Shown here in pieces: positions 1 to 10,582 of a stretch of 41,727 bases of DNA. The notes below the pieces were generated by a model. That model was not told the DNA's origin. It saw only the letters and a list, made by a program, of their open reading frames with translations, and made no database searches. Source of the stretch: CAWDPQ01 sp049642465 (GTDB lineage: Bacteria > Acidobacteriota > Vicinamibacteria > Vicinamibacterales > 2-12-FULL-66-21); contig JBAROV010000172.1 in assembly GCA_049642465.1 (NCBI GenBank), positions 1 through 41,727 on the forward strand. Reading direction: 5' to 3'. Positions within the stretch are counted from its first letter, which is position 1. The number at the start of each line of letters is the position of its first letter. The position numbers and the translations under genes are program-made.

Positions 1-943
1 AGAGATTCTTGAGCACACCCTTTTCGACCCACGTCACCGGCCGCGCGGCGAGACCGTCAACACCAATCGGCGTCTGACGAAGAGTCGAGTTTCCCACGTC
101 ACTCTTCAAGGTGAAGAGATCGCTGAACAGCTTTTCGCCCACCTTCGTGGTCCCTCGCTCCTTACCGGTGAAGTAGTTGCCGACCTGACCCTCAGCCGTG
201 CGCGCGTTGAAGAGGCCCATCATCAGTGACAGGAAGCGCGCCGCAGGACGAGGCTCGAGGATTACCGTATATCGGCCCGGCTCGAGGGCGCGGGGTTTTC
301 GGCTCTTGATGGCTTTGTCCGACGCGACTTCGGTCAGGCGCACGGCGTCAATCAAACCGGCATCCTTCACGCCCGTGATCCCTGACCACCCCGAGCCGGC
401 ACCGTCTTGGGTCCGGCAGGTCAGGATGAATCCGGCTTCCGCGTACTGGTAATACGCGAACAACCCTTTGGAATTTGCGGTGCACGTCGTCAGGTGCACC
501 TTGGGGATGTAGCCGGAGCCGAGCACTCCCTTTTTTCCGCAGATGTCGAGACTTTGCCGCACAGCTTTGGCACGTTCGGCAGGACCGTAGTTGACGCCGC
601 TCGGCAGCACCGCATCGACTGCGATGTACTCCTGAGGCCCGGCGACGAGCGGCAGCATATCCGCATTCTCGCGAGCGGCCTGCGCGCGCTTCTGCGATTC
701 CTCCACCGCCTGTTTCAGCGACGCATCGTCAAAATCGCCCGCCGTTGCAGTGCCGGACTTGTTGCCGAAGTACGTCGTAACCGATACGGTTCGATCGTAC
801 TGGACCATGTTTGCGGTGATGTTCGAGTTGGCGAACCTGGTGGCGGACCGCTCGCCGCCGTTGAATTCGACTTCAACAGCGTCAGCTTTGGCCATGTTCA
901 TCACCTTGTCGGTGATGGCTTTCACTTCTTCGCGCGAGTACAT
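1..943 (-). CDS. TldE/PmbA-like TldD-PmbA family protein (C-terminus beyond window)
   Basis: The minus strand reads open from an ATG at 943 to the window edge, giving 314 residues beginning MYSREEVKAITDKVMNMAKA. The N-terminal alpha/beta part with VEVEFNGGERSATRFANSNI, followed by GRYTVILEPRPAARFL and GQVGNYFTGKERGTTKVGEKLF, fits the TldD/PmbA (TldE) family. These proteins act as heterodimeric proteases on peptides or unfolded proteins. No HExxxH zinc motif is visible where TldD carries one, so the non-metal partner (TldE/PmbA-like) is the better call. A tldD partner may lie beyond position 1, but this cannot be seen. The gene lies 171 bp downstream of the FmdB gene on the same strand. The family call is firm; TldE versus TldD is inferred, since the C-terminus is missing. 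Confidence 0.85.
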   Translation of the reverse strand, partial: MYSREEVKAITDKVMNMAKADAVEVEFNGGERSATRFANSNITANMVQYDRTVSVTTYFGNKSGTATAGDFDDASLKQAVEESQKRAQAARENADMLPLVAGPQEYIAVDAVLPSGVNYGPAERAKAVRQSLDICGKKGVLGSGYIPKVHLTTCTANSKGLFAYYQYAEAGFILTCRTQDGAGSGWSGITGVKDAGLIDAVRLTEVASDKAIKSRKPRALEPGRYTVILEPRPAARFLSLMMGLFNARTAEGQVGNYFTGKERGTTKVGEKLFSDLFTLKSDVGNSTLRQTPIGVDGLAARPVTWVEKGVLKNL

Positions 944-1114
944 AGGTTTTCAGCCTGCCCCGCCCAATGGGCAGCAACATACTACAGCGCGAGTGTCCGG
1001 TCTCCGGTCTTTGGTCTTTCGTGCACGGCGGCGCTGCACCAGCACACGCCGGGGAAGGGGAGCCGCGCTCTCCGCGGGAATCAACCCCTGGCAGGTTTGG
1101 GGGGCAAAGACCTT

Positions 1115-1342
1115 CTAATTCAGCTCCGGCCGGCAGCCGCAGGTGCCGGCCGCGCACCCGCCGCTCATAGGGAGGGATTTCGCCTCGGATCGTCCATTTC
1201 CTGCGCCCACCATCCCCGGACTCGACAGCAGCTTGGCGAGGTTTGCGCCATGGCACGCCGGACACTCGGGGGTCCTTTGCGCGGTCACAAACGACTCGAA
1301 GGTCTTTCCGCAGTCGTCGCACCGATACTCGAAGATTGGCAT
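1115..1342 (-). CDS. FmdB-type zinc ribbon protein, 75 aa
   Basis: The protein opens MPIFEYRCDDCGKTFESFV, the hallmark of the FmdB/CxxC_CXXC_SSSS putative regulatory family. Cys8, Cys11, Cys27 and Cys30 form the zinc ribbon. The spacer to a short C-terminal Cys cluster (Cys63, Cys68, Cys70) is typical of the many longer members. The molecular role of the family is unknown; the original member sits near the amidase/formamidase genes of Methylophilus. The start is well fixed by the conserved N-terminus. A TAGAAT box ends only 6 nt before the ATG and no Shine-Dalgarno is visible, so the mRNA may be leaderless. The gene is divergent from the beta-propeller gene at 1448 and upstream of the TldE-like gene. 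Confidence 0.88.
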   Translation of the reverse strand: MPIFEYRCDDCGKTFESFVTAQRTPECPACHGANLAKLLSSPGMVGAGNGRSEAKSLPMSGGCAAGTCGCRPELN

Positions 1343-1348
1343 GCCTTT

Positions 1349-1354
1349 ATTCTA
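1349..1354 (-). promoter_or_regulatory. -10 box of fmdB-like gene, near-leaderless promoter
   Basis: TAGAAT reads on the minus strand with only 6 nt (AAAGGC) before the ATG at 1342. A transcript started 6-7 nt after the box would begin at or next to the start codon. The same TAnAAT arrangement precedes two other genes in the window (10557-10562 and 10569-10574). No convincing -35 was found. Confidence 0.4.
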
Positions 1355-1356
1355 GC

Positions 1357-1404
1357 CCGCCTTCGCTAAAGCTGCGCCGAGGCAGGCTCCGCCTTCGCGA
1401 AAGG
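1357..1404. repeat. Imperfect 15-bp direct repeat in a divergent gap
   Basis: CCGCCTTCGCTAAAG (1357-1371) and CCGCCTTCGCGAAAG (1390-1404) match at 14 of 15 positions with a 33-bp period. They lie in the 105-bp gap between the fmdB-like gene and the beta-propeller gene. It may be part of a dispersed intergenic repeat; only this copy can be seen here. Confidence 0.5.
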
Positions 1405-1447
1405 TCCGGCGGCCAGGCTATAGAATCGGCTTCTTTAGGAGGAGTCG

Positions 1448-4400
1448 ATGGTTTCCCGCCTCTGTCGAACCCTTGTCCCCGCCTTGATGTTTGCTGCCGC
1501 GCTGCTGGCATTTGGCGCCAGCCCGCAACTGCGGACGGCCACTCAGGAAGAGACGCTCCGTCCCCTTGCGGACGATGTGCGTTGGCGGAGTATCGGACCA
1601 CTTCGCGGGGGACGATCGATTGCGGTCTCTGGTGTGAAGGGCCGTCCACGCGAAGCGTACTTCGGCGCCGTTGGCGGCGGCCTGTGGAAGACGGTTGACG
1701 GCGGCGAGAACTGGTTGCCGGTGACCGATGGGCACGTCAAAAGCTCCTCGGTTGGGGCCGTGGCCGTGTCCGACACGAATCCGGACGTCGTCTTCATCGG
1801 CATGGGTGAATCGTGCATTCGCGGCAACATCATGCCGGGCGACGGCGTCTACAAATCGAGCGACGCAGGCAAGACCTGGGCGCACGTGGGATTCTCGAAC
1901 TCCGACGCGATCGCGCGCGTGCGCATTCATCCAACCAATCCCGACGTCGTGTTTGTCGCGAGCTTTGGGAAGTACGGCGCACCAAGCGAGGAGCGTGGTG
2001 TGTTCAAGAGCACGGACGGCGGAAAAACCTGGCAGCGCACATTGTTTCGCGACAACAGGACGGGCGCGTCCGACATCGCTATCGACCGGCGGAATCCCAA
2101 CGTCATGTACGCAGCGCTCTGGGAGGCGTACCGCGTCGAGTATCAGATGTCCAGCGGCGGTCCGGGCAGTGGACTCTTCAAATCCGTAGACGGCGGTGAG
2201 ACCTGGACTGAAATCACTCGCAACACGGGACTGCCGGCGGGAGTGGTGGGACGGATCGGCGTCTCCGTATCCGGAGCTGACTCGAATCGCGTGTACGCCC
2301 TGATCGAGAACGCGAGCGGGGGGCTGTTTGTCTCGGATGATGCGGGGAAGTCCTGGAAGCTGACGAATGAAAACCGCAGCATCCGTCAGCGGGCGTTCTA
2401 CTACACGCACGTGGCCGCCGACCCGGTGGACAAAGAGACCGTCTACGTTCTCAACACCAGTGCGTTTCGATCGACCGACGGCGGGAAGACGCTGACGAAC
2501 GTTGGCGGCGGAACTCACGGCGACCACCACGATCTGTGGATCGATCCTGACGATCCCAAGCATCTCGTCATTGGCAACGACGGAGGCGGGGCAGTTTCGA
2601 CCGCAGGAGGACAAGGATGGACGCCGCAGGACTTTCCGACCGCGCAGTTCTATCACGCGATCACGACAAATCACATCCCGTATCACGTGTGCGGCGCTCA
2701 GCAGGACAGCAGCACGATCTGCGTGCCCAGCGATACCACGGTTCCCACTTTTGCGACCGCTGAAGGCCGCGGCGGCCGTGGCGGTACGGCTCCGACTGTT
2801 GGCGGCGGGCGTGGTGCTGCGCCCGCGCAGTACTCCGCGGGCGGTTCGGAACCAGGATACATCGCTCCCGATCCGAAGGACCCCGACGTCTTCTTCGCGG
2901 GCGGCAACAACGGCACGTTCATGACGCGCTTGAACCGTCGCACGGGGGAACTTCGGGAGGTGAGCCCCTATCCGAGGATGTTCTCTGGCGAACCGTCGAG
3001 TGCCCTGGTCGAACGGTGGCAGTGGACCTTCCCCATCATCTTTTCACCGGTTGATCCGAGCGTGCTCTACACGTCCTCACAGCACGTCTGGAAGACGACG
3101 AACGGTGGCCAGAGTTGGCAGAAGATCAGTGGCGATCTCACCCGACACGATCCCAAAACGATGGGGCCTTCCGGGGGTCCAATTACGCACGACATGAATG
3201 CGCCGGAAGTGTACGGGACGGTTTTTGCGCTCGCCCCCGGAAAAACTGATGTGAATATCCTCTGGGCGGGCTCCGACGATGGTCTCGTTCACGTGACTCG
3301 CAACGGGGGCAAGACGTGGGAGAACGTGACGCCGAAGGACATGCCCGAGTTCGGGCGCGTCAGTCAGATTGATGCCTCCGCCTTCGATGCCGGCGCCGCC
3401 TATGTCGCGGTCAAAAAGCCGCTCCTGAACGATCACGCGCCGTACATCTTCCGCACGCACGATTACGGACAGACATGGACCAGGATCGTGAAAGGCATTC
3501 CAGCCAACGATTACGTGCACGTGGTGCGTGAGGATCGAATTCGGCGCGGACTGTTGTTTGCCGGCACGCAACACGGCTGCTACCTCTCCTACGACGATGG
3601 GGATTCGTGGCGGTCGTTGTCGTTGAATCTCCCCGACACGCAGATTTCGGATCTCTGGATCGAGCCTGGCTCACTGGCAATTGCCACGCACGGCCGAAGT
3701 TTCTTCGTGCTGGACGACCTCGCCGTCATTCGTCACCTGCCGGAGGCGACGACCGCGGCTGGGGCCTACCTGTTCGCGCCCGCGACGGCCGTTCGCGGCG
3801 CCGGCGGGGCAACCATCACATATGCGTTGAAAAAGCCTGCCAAGAGTCTCACGATTCAAATTCTCAGTGGAACGCAGGTGGTGGAAACGATTGCCGGCCG
3901 AGCGGCCGCCCAGGGACAGCGTGGCAGCGGCGGTCCGGGTGGAGAAGGCGAAGGTGGCGGCCGAGGCCGCGGCGGCCCGCCGACGGCAACGATGACGGCC
4001 GGCTTGAACCGTGTGACGTGGAACCTGACGCATCGAGGGCCGACGACATTCCCGGGGATGGTCCTGTGGGGCGCGACGACCAACGGGCCGGCGGCGCTTC
4101 CGGGCAAGTACCAAGTCCGGCTCACGGTGGACGGAGAAACACTGACGCAGCCGCTCGAAATTCGAAAACATCCGTTTCGGCAAGTGAGCGACGCGGATCT
4201 GCGCGAACAATTCGATCTGGCGACGCGTATTCGCGACAAGGTGAGCGAAGCGAATGACGCGGTCATTCGGATTCGGGCCGTCAAGGATCAGGTGAAGGAG
4301 CGGCTCGCAAAATCGTCGGATCCGGCGCTCAAAACCGCGGCCGATCGCCTGACGATGCGCGTGAGCGAAGTCGAGGAAGAGATCTATCAGGTCCGCAATC

Positions 4401-4663
4401 AAAGCGGGCAGGATCCGCTGAACTTTCCGATCAAGATCAATAACCGCCTCGCGTCGTTGCTGCGAGCCGTGTCGCTCGGCGACGGCAAGCCGATCGCGAA
4501 TGCGGAACCCATCTTCAAGGATCTCGTCACGGAGTTGAAGGTGCAGACCGATCGGCTGCAGGAGGTTCTGCTGAGCGATCTCGCTGCGCTCAATGCCGAA
4601 GCCAAGCGGCTCGGCCTCCAGCCCGTAAGCTTGACGTCCAATTCAACGGAGTCCACTCGATGA
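1448..4663 (+). CDS. Secreted BNR/Asp-box (sortilin-like) beta-propeller protein, 'glycosyl hydrolase'
   Basis: The 1071-residue protein has an N-terminal signal peptide (hydrophobic stretch at about residues 10-25, ending near FGASPQ). Many Asp-boxes of the form S/T-x-D/N-x-G-x-T/S-W follow, for example TVDGGENW, SSDAGKTW, STDGGKTW, SVDGGETW, SDDAGKSW, TTNGGQSW, TRNGGKTW, THDYGQTW and SYDDGDSW, at least nine in all. These build VPS10/sortilin-like or sialidase-like propellers. Two Gly/Arg-rich linkers (near residues 440-460 and 820-845) interrupt the fold, and a helical charged tail follows (about 915-1050). Relatives are common in Acidobacteriota and are annotated as glycosyl hydrolases, but no catalytic assignment can be made from the sequence. 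The start is supported by AGGAGG at 1438-1443. The stop overlaps the next ATG (ATGA). Confidence 0.85.
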   Translation: MVSRLCRTLVPALMFAAALLAFGASPQLRTATQEETLRPLADDVRWRSIGPLRGGRSIAVSGVKGRPREAYFGAVGGGLWKTVDGGENWLPVTDGHVKSSSVGAVAVSDTNPDVVFIGMGESCIRGNIMPGDGVYKSSDAGKTWAHVGFSNSDAIARVRIHPTNPDVVFVASFGKYGAPSEERGVFKSTDGGKTWQRTLFRDNRTGASDIAIDRRNPNVMYAALWEAYRVEYQMSSGGPGSGLFKSVDGGETWTEITRNTGLPAGVVGRIGVSVSGADSNRVYALIENASGGLFVSDDAGKSWKLTNENRSIRQRAFYYTHVAADPVDKETVYVLNTSAFRSTDGGKTLTNVGGGTHGDHHDLWIDPDDPKHLVIGNDGGGAVSTAGGQGWTPQDFPTAQFYHAITTNHIPYHVCGAQQDSSTICVPSDTTVPTFATAEGRGGRGGTAPTVGGGRGAAPAQYSAGGSEPGYIAPDPKDPDVFFAGGNNGTFMTRLNRRTGELREVSPYPRMFSGEPSSALVERWQWTFPIIFSPVDPSVLYTSSQHVWKTTNGGQSWQKISGDLTRHDPKTMGPSGGPITHDMNAPEVYGTVFALAPGKTDVNILWAGSDDGLVHVTRNGGKTWENVTPKDMPEFGRVSQIDASAFDAGAAYVAVKKPLLNDHAPYIFRTHDYGQTWTRIVKGIPANDYVHVVREDRIRRGLLFAGTQHGCYLSYDDGDSWRSLSLNLPDTQISDLWIEPGSLAIATHGRSFFVLDDLAVIRHLPEATTAAGAYLFAPATAVRGAGGATITYALKKPAKSLTIQILSGTQVVETIAGRAAAQGQRGSGGPGGEGEGGGRGRGGPPTATMTAGLNRVTWNLTHRGPTTFPGMVLWGATTNGPAALPGKYQVRLTVDGETLTQPLEIRKHPFRQVSDADLREQFDLATRIRDKVSEANDAVIRIRAVKDQVKERLAKSSDPALKTAADRLTMRVSEVEEEIYQVRNQSGQDPLNFPIKINNRLASLLRAVSLGDGKPIANAEPIFKDLVTELKVQTDRLQEVLLSDLAALNAEAKRLGLQPVSLTSNSTESTR

Positions 4664-4743
4664 ACCTGTTCGCGACGTTGTTCGCTCTCGCCGCGGCGCT
4701 CGTTCTTCCGCGAGACGGTCAGACACTGCCGACTCCGAAATAG
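4660..4743 (+). CDS. 27-aa hydrophobic micro-ORF, coupled to the propeller gene
   Basis: ATG at 4660 overlaps the TGA of the preceding gene (ATGA), a classic translational-coupling arrangement. The product is 27 residues: a hydrophobic N-terminus (MNLFATLFALAAALVL) and a short polar tail (PRDGQTLPTPK). It looks like a bare signal peptide or a very small membrane peptide. It may be a real small protein, or the stub of a larger secreted protein lost by deletion. No family is recognised. It ends 49 bp before the permease start. Confidence 0.35.
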   Translation: MNLFATLFALAAALVLPRDGQTLPTPK

Positions 4744-4792
4744 TCCTTGCTTGGTGGGCCAACCCGGAGAGGGGTGGCCCCGTCAAAGGCAC

Positions 4793-7226
4793 ATGCCTCT
4801 CCGTTCGTTCGCGTCCGACCTCGTCTACGGCGCGCGGCTGCTGGTCATTCGCCCGGGCTTCGCTGCGATCGCGATAGCGACGCTTGCCCTCGGCATCGGC
4901 GCCAACACCGCGATATTCAGCGTCGTCAACGCTCTCCTGCTCGTCCCGCTGCCCTACACCGACCCGGATCGCCTGGTGATGGTGTGGGAGTCGGAAGAGG
5001 GCAACCCGCGCAGCACGTTCATCGTGTCGGCACCAAATTGGGAAGATTGGCGCACGCAGAGCACGACGCTTCAGGACTTCGCCATCTGGGAGTTTCTCTC
5101 CTTTAACATTTCTGGCGGAACGGAACCGGAGCAAGTGGCTGGCCTCCGGGTGTCCGCGAGCGTGTTCGACCTGTTGCAGGTGCGTCCTCAGATCGGTCGA
5201 ACATTCACGGCGGCCGAGGACGAGCCCGGACATCGGGTTGTCATCATCAGCGACGCGCTATGGACCACGCGCTTCGATCGCGATCCCCGGGTGGTTGGCC
5301 GGACGCTCCGCGTCAATGGCGAGCCCTACGAGATTGTGGGTGTCATGCCCACGGCTTTCAGGTTCCCGCAGGCCCGCCAGGCGCTGTGGGTGCCGATTCA
5401 GTTCACGCCGCAGGACCGCGAGCGAAACGCGCATTCCTTCACCGCGGCGGCGCGCCTGCGGCCAGGCGTCTCGATCGAGACCGCGCGCATCGAGATGGCA
5501 GCCCTCGGGCGCAGGATTGTGGAGGCGCAGAGCGATGACGACCGCAGGCACTGGGTGATGCTCACCTGGATGTCGGACCTCGGGGTCGAACCGATACGCC
5601 CGACATTGATGGCGCTTCTCGGCACTGTCGGATTCGTGCTGCTTATTGCCTGCGTCAACGTCGCCAACCTCATGCTCGCCCGCGCCTCATCTCGCCAGCG
5701 CGAGTTCGCGATTCGTTCAGCGCTCGGTGCAGGGCGCGGCCGCCTGGCGTCCCAACTATTCGCGGAAGGGCTGGTGCTTTCACTGGCTGGCGGCTCGGCC
5801 GGATTACTGGTGGCATGGGGTGTCACGAGGGCAATCTCCGGATCTCTTCCGGCGGCGATACGATTCGCTCCGTTCAGGGATGCCGCCGGAATCACCTTCG
5901 ACGCGAGGGTCCTGGCGTTCACCTGCGCCATCGCCGCGGTCACCGGGCTGCTGTTCAGCCTCGCCCCAATGTTGGGGGCATCCCGGGCGCAGCCCGGGTC
6001 GGCACTGAAGTCGGCTGGTGATCGTGGCGGCACGACTCGCTTTACCTGGTTGCGACACGGTTTGATTGCCTGTGAGGTCGCGCTTGCCGTCATTGTCCTG
6101 TTCGGCGCCGGTTTGATGATCAAGAGTGTGATGCGGATCGTGGCGGTCGATCCAGGGCTCGATCCCGCGAACGTGCTGTTGATGGACATCGCGCTTCCGC
6201 AGGCCGATACCTACGGCGCTCCGCAGCGAACGTCGTTCTGCCAGGATGTGCAACGTGAGCTCGCTTCGCTTCCCGGCGTCCGATCGGTGGGCGCAATCAG
6301 TCACCTGCCACTCAGTGGGGCGAACGCCGGTCGCGGTCTGACGATCGAAGGGCGGCCCGTACCGCCCCCCCGATCAGGCCGTCAGTGCAAGTTACCGATT
6401 GAGTTGTCCGGGCTACTTCTCCACGCTCGGCATTCCGATCCTGCGCGGCCGCGACTTCAATGCCAGCGACACGACGGCCGCACCGGGCGTCGTGATCATC
6501 AACGAGGAAATGGCGCGGCGATACTTCGAGGGGCAGGATCCGGTCGGCCAGCGGTTGAAGCTGGGTCGCGCGGAATCGTCATCCCCCTGGCTCACCATCG
6601 TCGGCGTCGTCGGCGACGTTCGTCACTTTGGTCTCGATCAACCGATCAGGCGTGAGATTTTCCGCCCGTACTCCCAGGTCGTCTGGCCCTACCTGACGAT
6701 CACGGTGAGGACTGCCGCGGCGCCACTCGAGCTGGCATCTCCGGTGAAGGCTGCGCTGGTGCGTATTGATCCGGAACAACCAGTCTCACGCGTGCGGACG
6801 ATGGAGGATGTGGTATCGGAATCGATTGGCGGGCGCTGGTTCCCGATGCTGCTGTTGACGCTGTTTGCCGGAGTGGCGCTGGTCCTCGCCGCCATCGGCG
6901 TCTATGGCGTCGTCAGTTATCTGGTGTCGCAGCGGACACGCGAGATGGGGATCCGCGTGGCGCTCGGCGCGCGCAAAGGTGAGGTCGTATGGCTTGTCGT
7001 GAGCGGTGCGCTGAAGCCTGTTATCTCCGGCCTCGCCGTCGGTGCAGTCGGCGCCGTGCTTTCTGCGCGCATTCTGTCAGCGTTGCTTTACGGCGTGCGG
7101 CCGTCCGATCCGGCCGTGATTTCTGGAATTCTGGCGGTGCTCGCGACGACGGCGATTGCGGCGAGCTGGCTGCCAGCCCGCCGCGCAGCCTCGGTCGATC
7201 CGCTCATCGCACTACGCGACGAGTAA
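4793..7226 (+). pseudogene. ADOP-type duplicated MacB/FtsX permease, frameshifted at a C7 run
   Basis: Two in-frame pieces, 4793-6655 (frame of the start) and 6399-7226, together make one complete ABC permease of the acidobacterial duplicated-permease (ADOP) type. Restored length is about 810 residues. Order: short cytoplasmic N-terminus, TM1 (about residues 22-45, GIGANTAIFSVVNALLL), MacB-like periplasmic domain, FtsX core near LMALLGTVGFVLLIACVNVANLML with the REFAIRSALGA motif, second periplasmic domain, second FtsX core ending DPLIALRDE. The break is at 6365-6371, where seven Cs stand in place of six. Removing one C gives VPPPDQAVSASYRLSCPGYF, the expected family sequence. No ATPase is adjacent, as is usual for ADOPs. 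The break may be a true pseudogene, slippage-dependent expression or a sequencing error. Start 4793 is chosen for fit to the family; a TTG at 4751 is possible. Confidence 0.8.
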
Positions 7227-7232
7227 CGATGG

Positions 7233-7832
7233 TCAGCTCTGCTTTGTTTCCACGGCCTTTGCCACCGCGACGGCCGCGGGCCGAAGCACGTCGTCATGGA
7301 TACGGTAGCCGCGGCGGACGAGGCCGACGACGTGTCCGTCATCCGCGTCGTTGGTCGCGGGGACGGCCGTGACAGCTTCATGAAGGGCAGGATCGAACGC
7401 GCCTCCGGGAATGACGTCAATTGGTCGGACGCCGAATCCTTCAAGCTTGGCAAGAAACTGCCGTCGAACCATATCCACGCCTTGCAGGACGGCGTCCGCC
7501 GACGCGGTGCTCTTTGTCGCGTCGATCGCGCGGTCGAGGTTGTCGAGCACCTCGAGCAAGTCGGCCAGGATCTCGCGTCGCCCACGCTCGATGTCTTTCG
7601 AGACTTCACGGCGGAGTCGCAGACGCGCCTCCTCGAACTCGCTCGCGGACTGCCGATACTTGCCGATGTACTCCTGAATCTGCTTGTCCTTCTCCGCGAT
7701 CTGCCGTTCCAGTTCCTCCACGTACGTCGGCTTGAGCGAAGACGACGTGGCCCTCTCCCCGGTCTGGTCGGCGTTGGCCCACCAGCGGCGATCGATGACT
7801 TTGACGGGAACCTCGTGCTCTTTGTCAGCCAT
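7233..7832 (-). CDS. grpE: GrpE nucleotide exchange factor for DnaK
   Basis: From MADKEHEVPVKVIDRRWW the 199-residue protein shows the GrpE plan: a charged N-terminus, a long coiled coil (YVEELERQIAEKDKQIQEYIGKY, about residues 40-85), then the beta-domain with DNLDRAI, GVDMVRRQFLAKLEGFGV and FDPALHEAV. The ending VLRPAAVAVAK is the conserved C-terminal signature. GrpE swaps ADP for ATP on DnaK. The start at 7832 is preferred over an upstream in-frame ATG (7892), which would lie inside clpA. It follows clpA by 10 bp and is probably co-transcribed with clpS-clpA. No dnaK, dnaJ or hrcA is in the window, so this is an unusual neighbourhood. It converges on the permease, whose stop is 6 bp away, with no terminator between them. 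Confidence 0.93.
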   Translation of the reverse strand: MADKEHEVPVKVIDRRWWANADQTGERATSSSLKPTYVEELERQIAEKDKQIQEYIGKYRQSASEFEEARLRLRREVSKDIERGRREILADLLEVLDNLDRAIDATKSTASADAVLQGVDMVRRQFLAKLEGFGVRPIDVIPGGAFDPALHEAVTAVPATNDADDGHVVGLVRRGYRIHDDVLRPAAVAVAKAVETKQS

Positions 7833-7842
7833 GGGTCTCGGA

Positions 7843-10191
<2,349 letters not shown>

Positions 10192-10196
10192 CCGTC

Positions 10197-10235
10197 TTTT
10201 CCCTTTTCCCTTTTCCCTTTTCCCTTTTCCCTTTT
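10197..10235. repeat. Heptamer tandem repeat (TTTTCCC)n in the clpA leader
   Basis: TTTT is followed by five perfect copies of CCCTTTT (10201-10235), a 7-bp period with no mismatch. On the coding (minus) strand it reads AAAAGGG repeats. It fills almost the whole 43-bp gap between the clpS stop (which uses the last repeat base) and the clpA ATG at 10191. The purine-rich units resemble weak Shine-Dalgarno sequences, and the last unit lies directly ahead of AAAAGACGG-ATG. Such repeats are prone to slipped-strand length change. Confidence 0.95.
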
Positions 10236-10546
10236 CACTCCGGCTCCATCGCCGCTCGCAACGGGAAGCCACTCTCCCGCGCGCGCTCGACGACTGTGGC
10301 GACCTTGGTTTCCGCCACCTCGAAGGGATACACCCCGCAAAGCCCCTTGCCTTGCGTATGCACCATCATCATGATGCGAAAGGCCTCCGCCGGTCCCTTG
10401 TTAAAGACACTTTCGAGGATTTCCACGACGAAGTCCATCGTCGTGTAGTCGTCATTCAGCAGGAGGACCTTGAACAGCTCCGGCTTTTTCAGCTGTTCCC
10501 GCGTTCGCTCGAGGACTTCTCCCCCGGTCTGCCGTTCCGTCCCCAT
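10235..10546 (-). CDS. clpS: ClpS, adaptor of the ClpA-ClpP protease
   Basis: The 103-residue protein carries the ClpS core: KPELFKVLLLNDDYTTMDFVV with the N-degron pocket residues Asn31-Asp32-Asp33, Tyr34, Met37, and the helix RIMMMVHTQGKG with His63. GVYPFEVAETKV follows. The N-terminal tail (residues 1-24) is the flexible part that enters ClpA. ClpS delivers N-degron substrates to ClpA. The start at 10546 is set by the family length. It is the first gene of clpS-clpA-grpE and is divergent from the MBL-fold gene with only 36 bp between the start codons. A TAGAAT box lies 10 nt upstream of the ATG. Confidence 0.95.
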   Translation of the reverse strand: MGTERQTGGEVLERTREQLKKPELFKVLLLNDDYTTMDFVVEILESVFNKGPAEAFRIMMMVHTQGKGLCGVYPFEVAETKVATVVERARESGFPLRAAMEPE

Positions 10547-10556
10547 GCCTTGATCG

Positions 10557-10562
10557 ATTCTA
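10557..10562 (-). promoter_or_regulatory. -10 box for clpS-clpA-grpE
   Basis: TAGAAT on the minus strand stands 10 nt before the clpS ATG, giving a leader of only a few nucleotides. It lies back to back, 6 bp apart, with the -10 box of the divergent MBL-fold gene, so the two polymerases would compete. No clear -35 is seen. Confidence 0.4.
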
Positions 10563-10568
10563 CCAAGA

Positions 10569-10574
10569 TAAAAT
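10569..10574 (+). promoter_or_regulatory. -10 box of the MBL-fold gene, near-leaderless promoter
   Basis: TAAAAT ends 8 nt before the ATG at 10583, and there is no Shine-Dalgarno before that start. A start of transcription 6-7 nt after the box would give an essentially leaderless mRNA. The -35 region is not recognisable. Confidence 0.4.
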
Positions 10575-10582
10575 CCGACTCG

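Noticed and set aside
407..1369. Plus-strand open frame of 320 codons
   Set aside because: It runs antisense to the TldE-like gene and the zinc-ribbon gene, both of which have clear family motifs. No recognisable domain on the plus strand.
1420..1427. TATAGAAT as promoter of the beta-propeller gene
   Set aside because: A plausible -10 but no -35 at any suitable spacing; left out of the feature list.
10197..10235. CRISPR or phage-related array
   Set aside because: Simple heptamer repeat without spacers. No cas gene or CRISPR-type repeat was seen anywhere in the window.
10192..10272. N-terminal extension of ClpA (27 codons, KGKREKGKGKR)
   Set aside because: It is a translation of the heptamer repeat and of the clpS end in another frame. 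The ClpA family starts at MFSAALEIVL.
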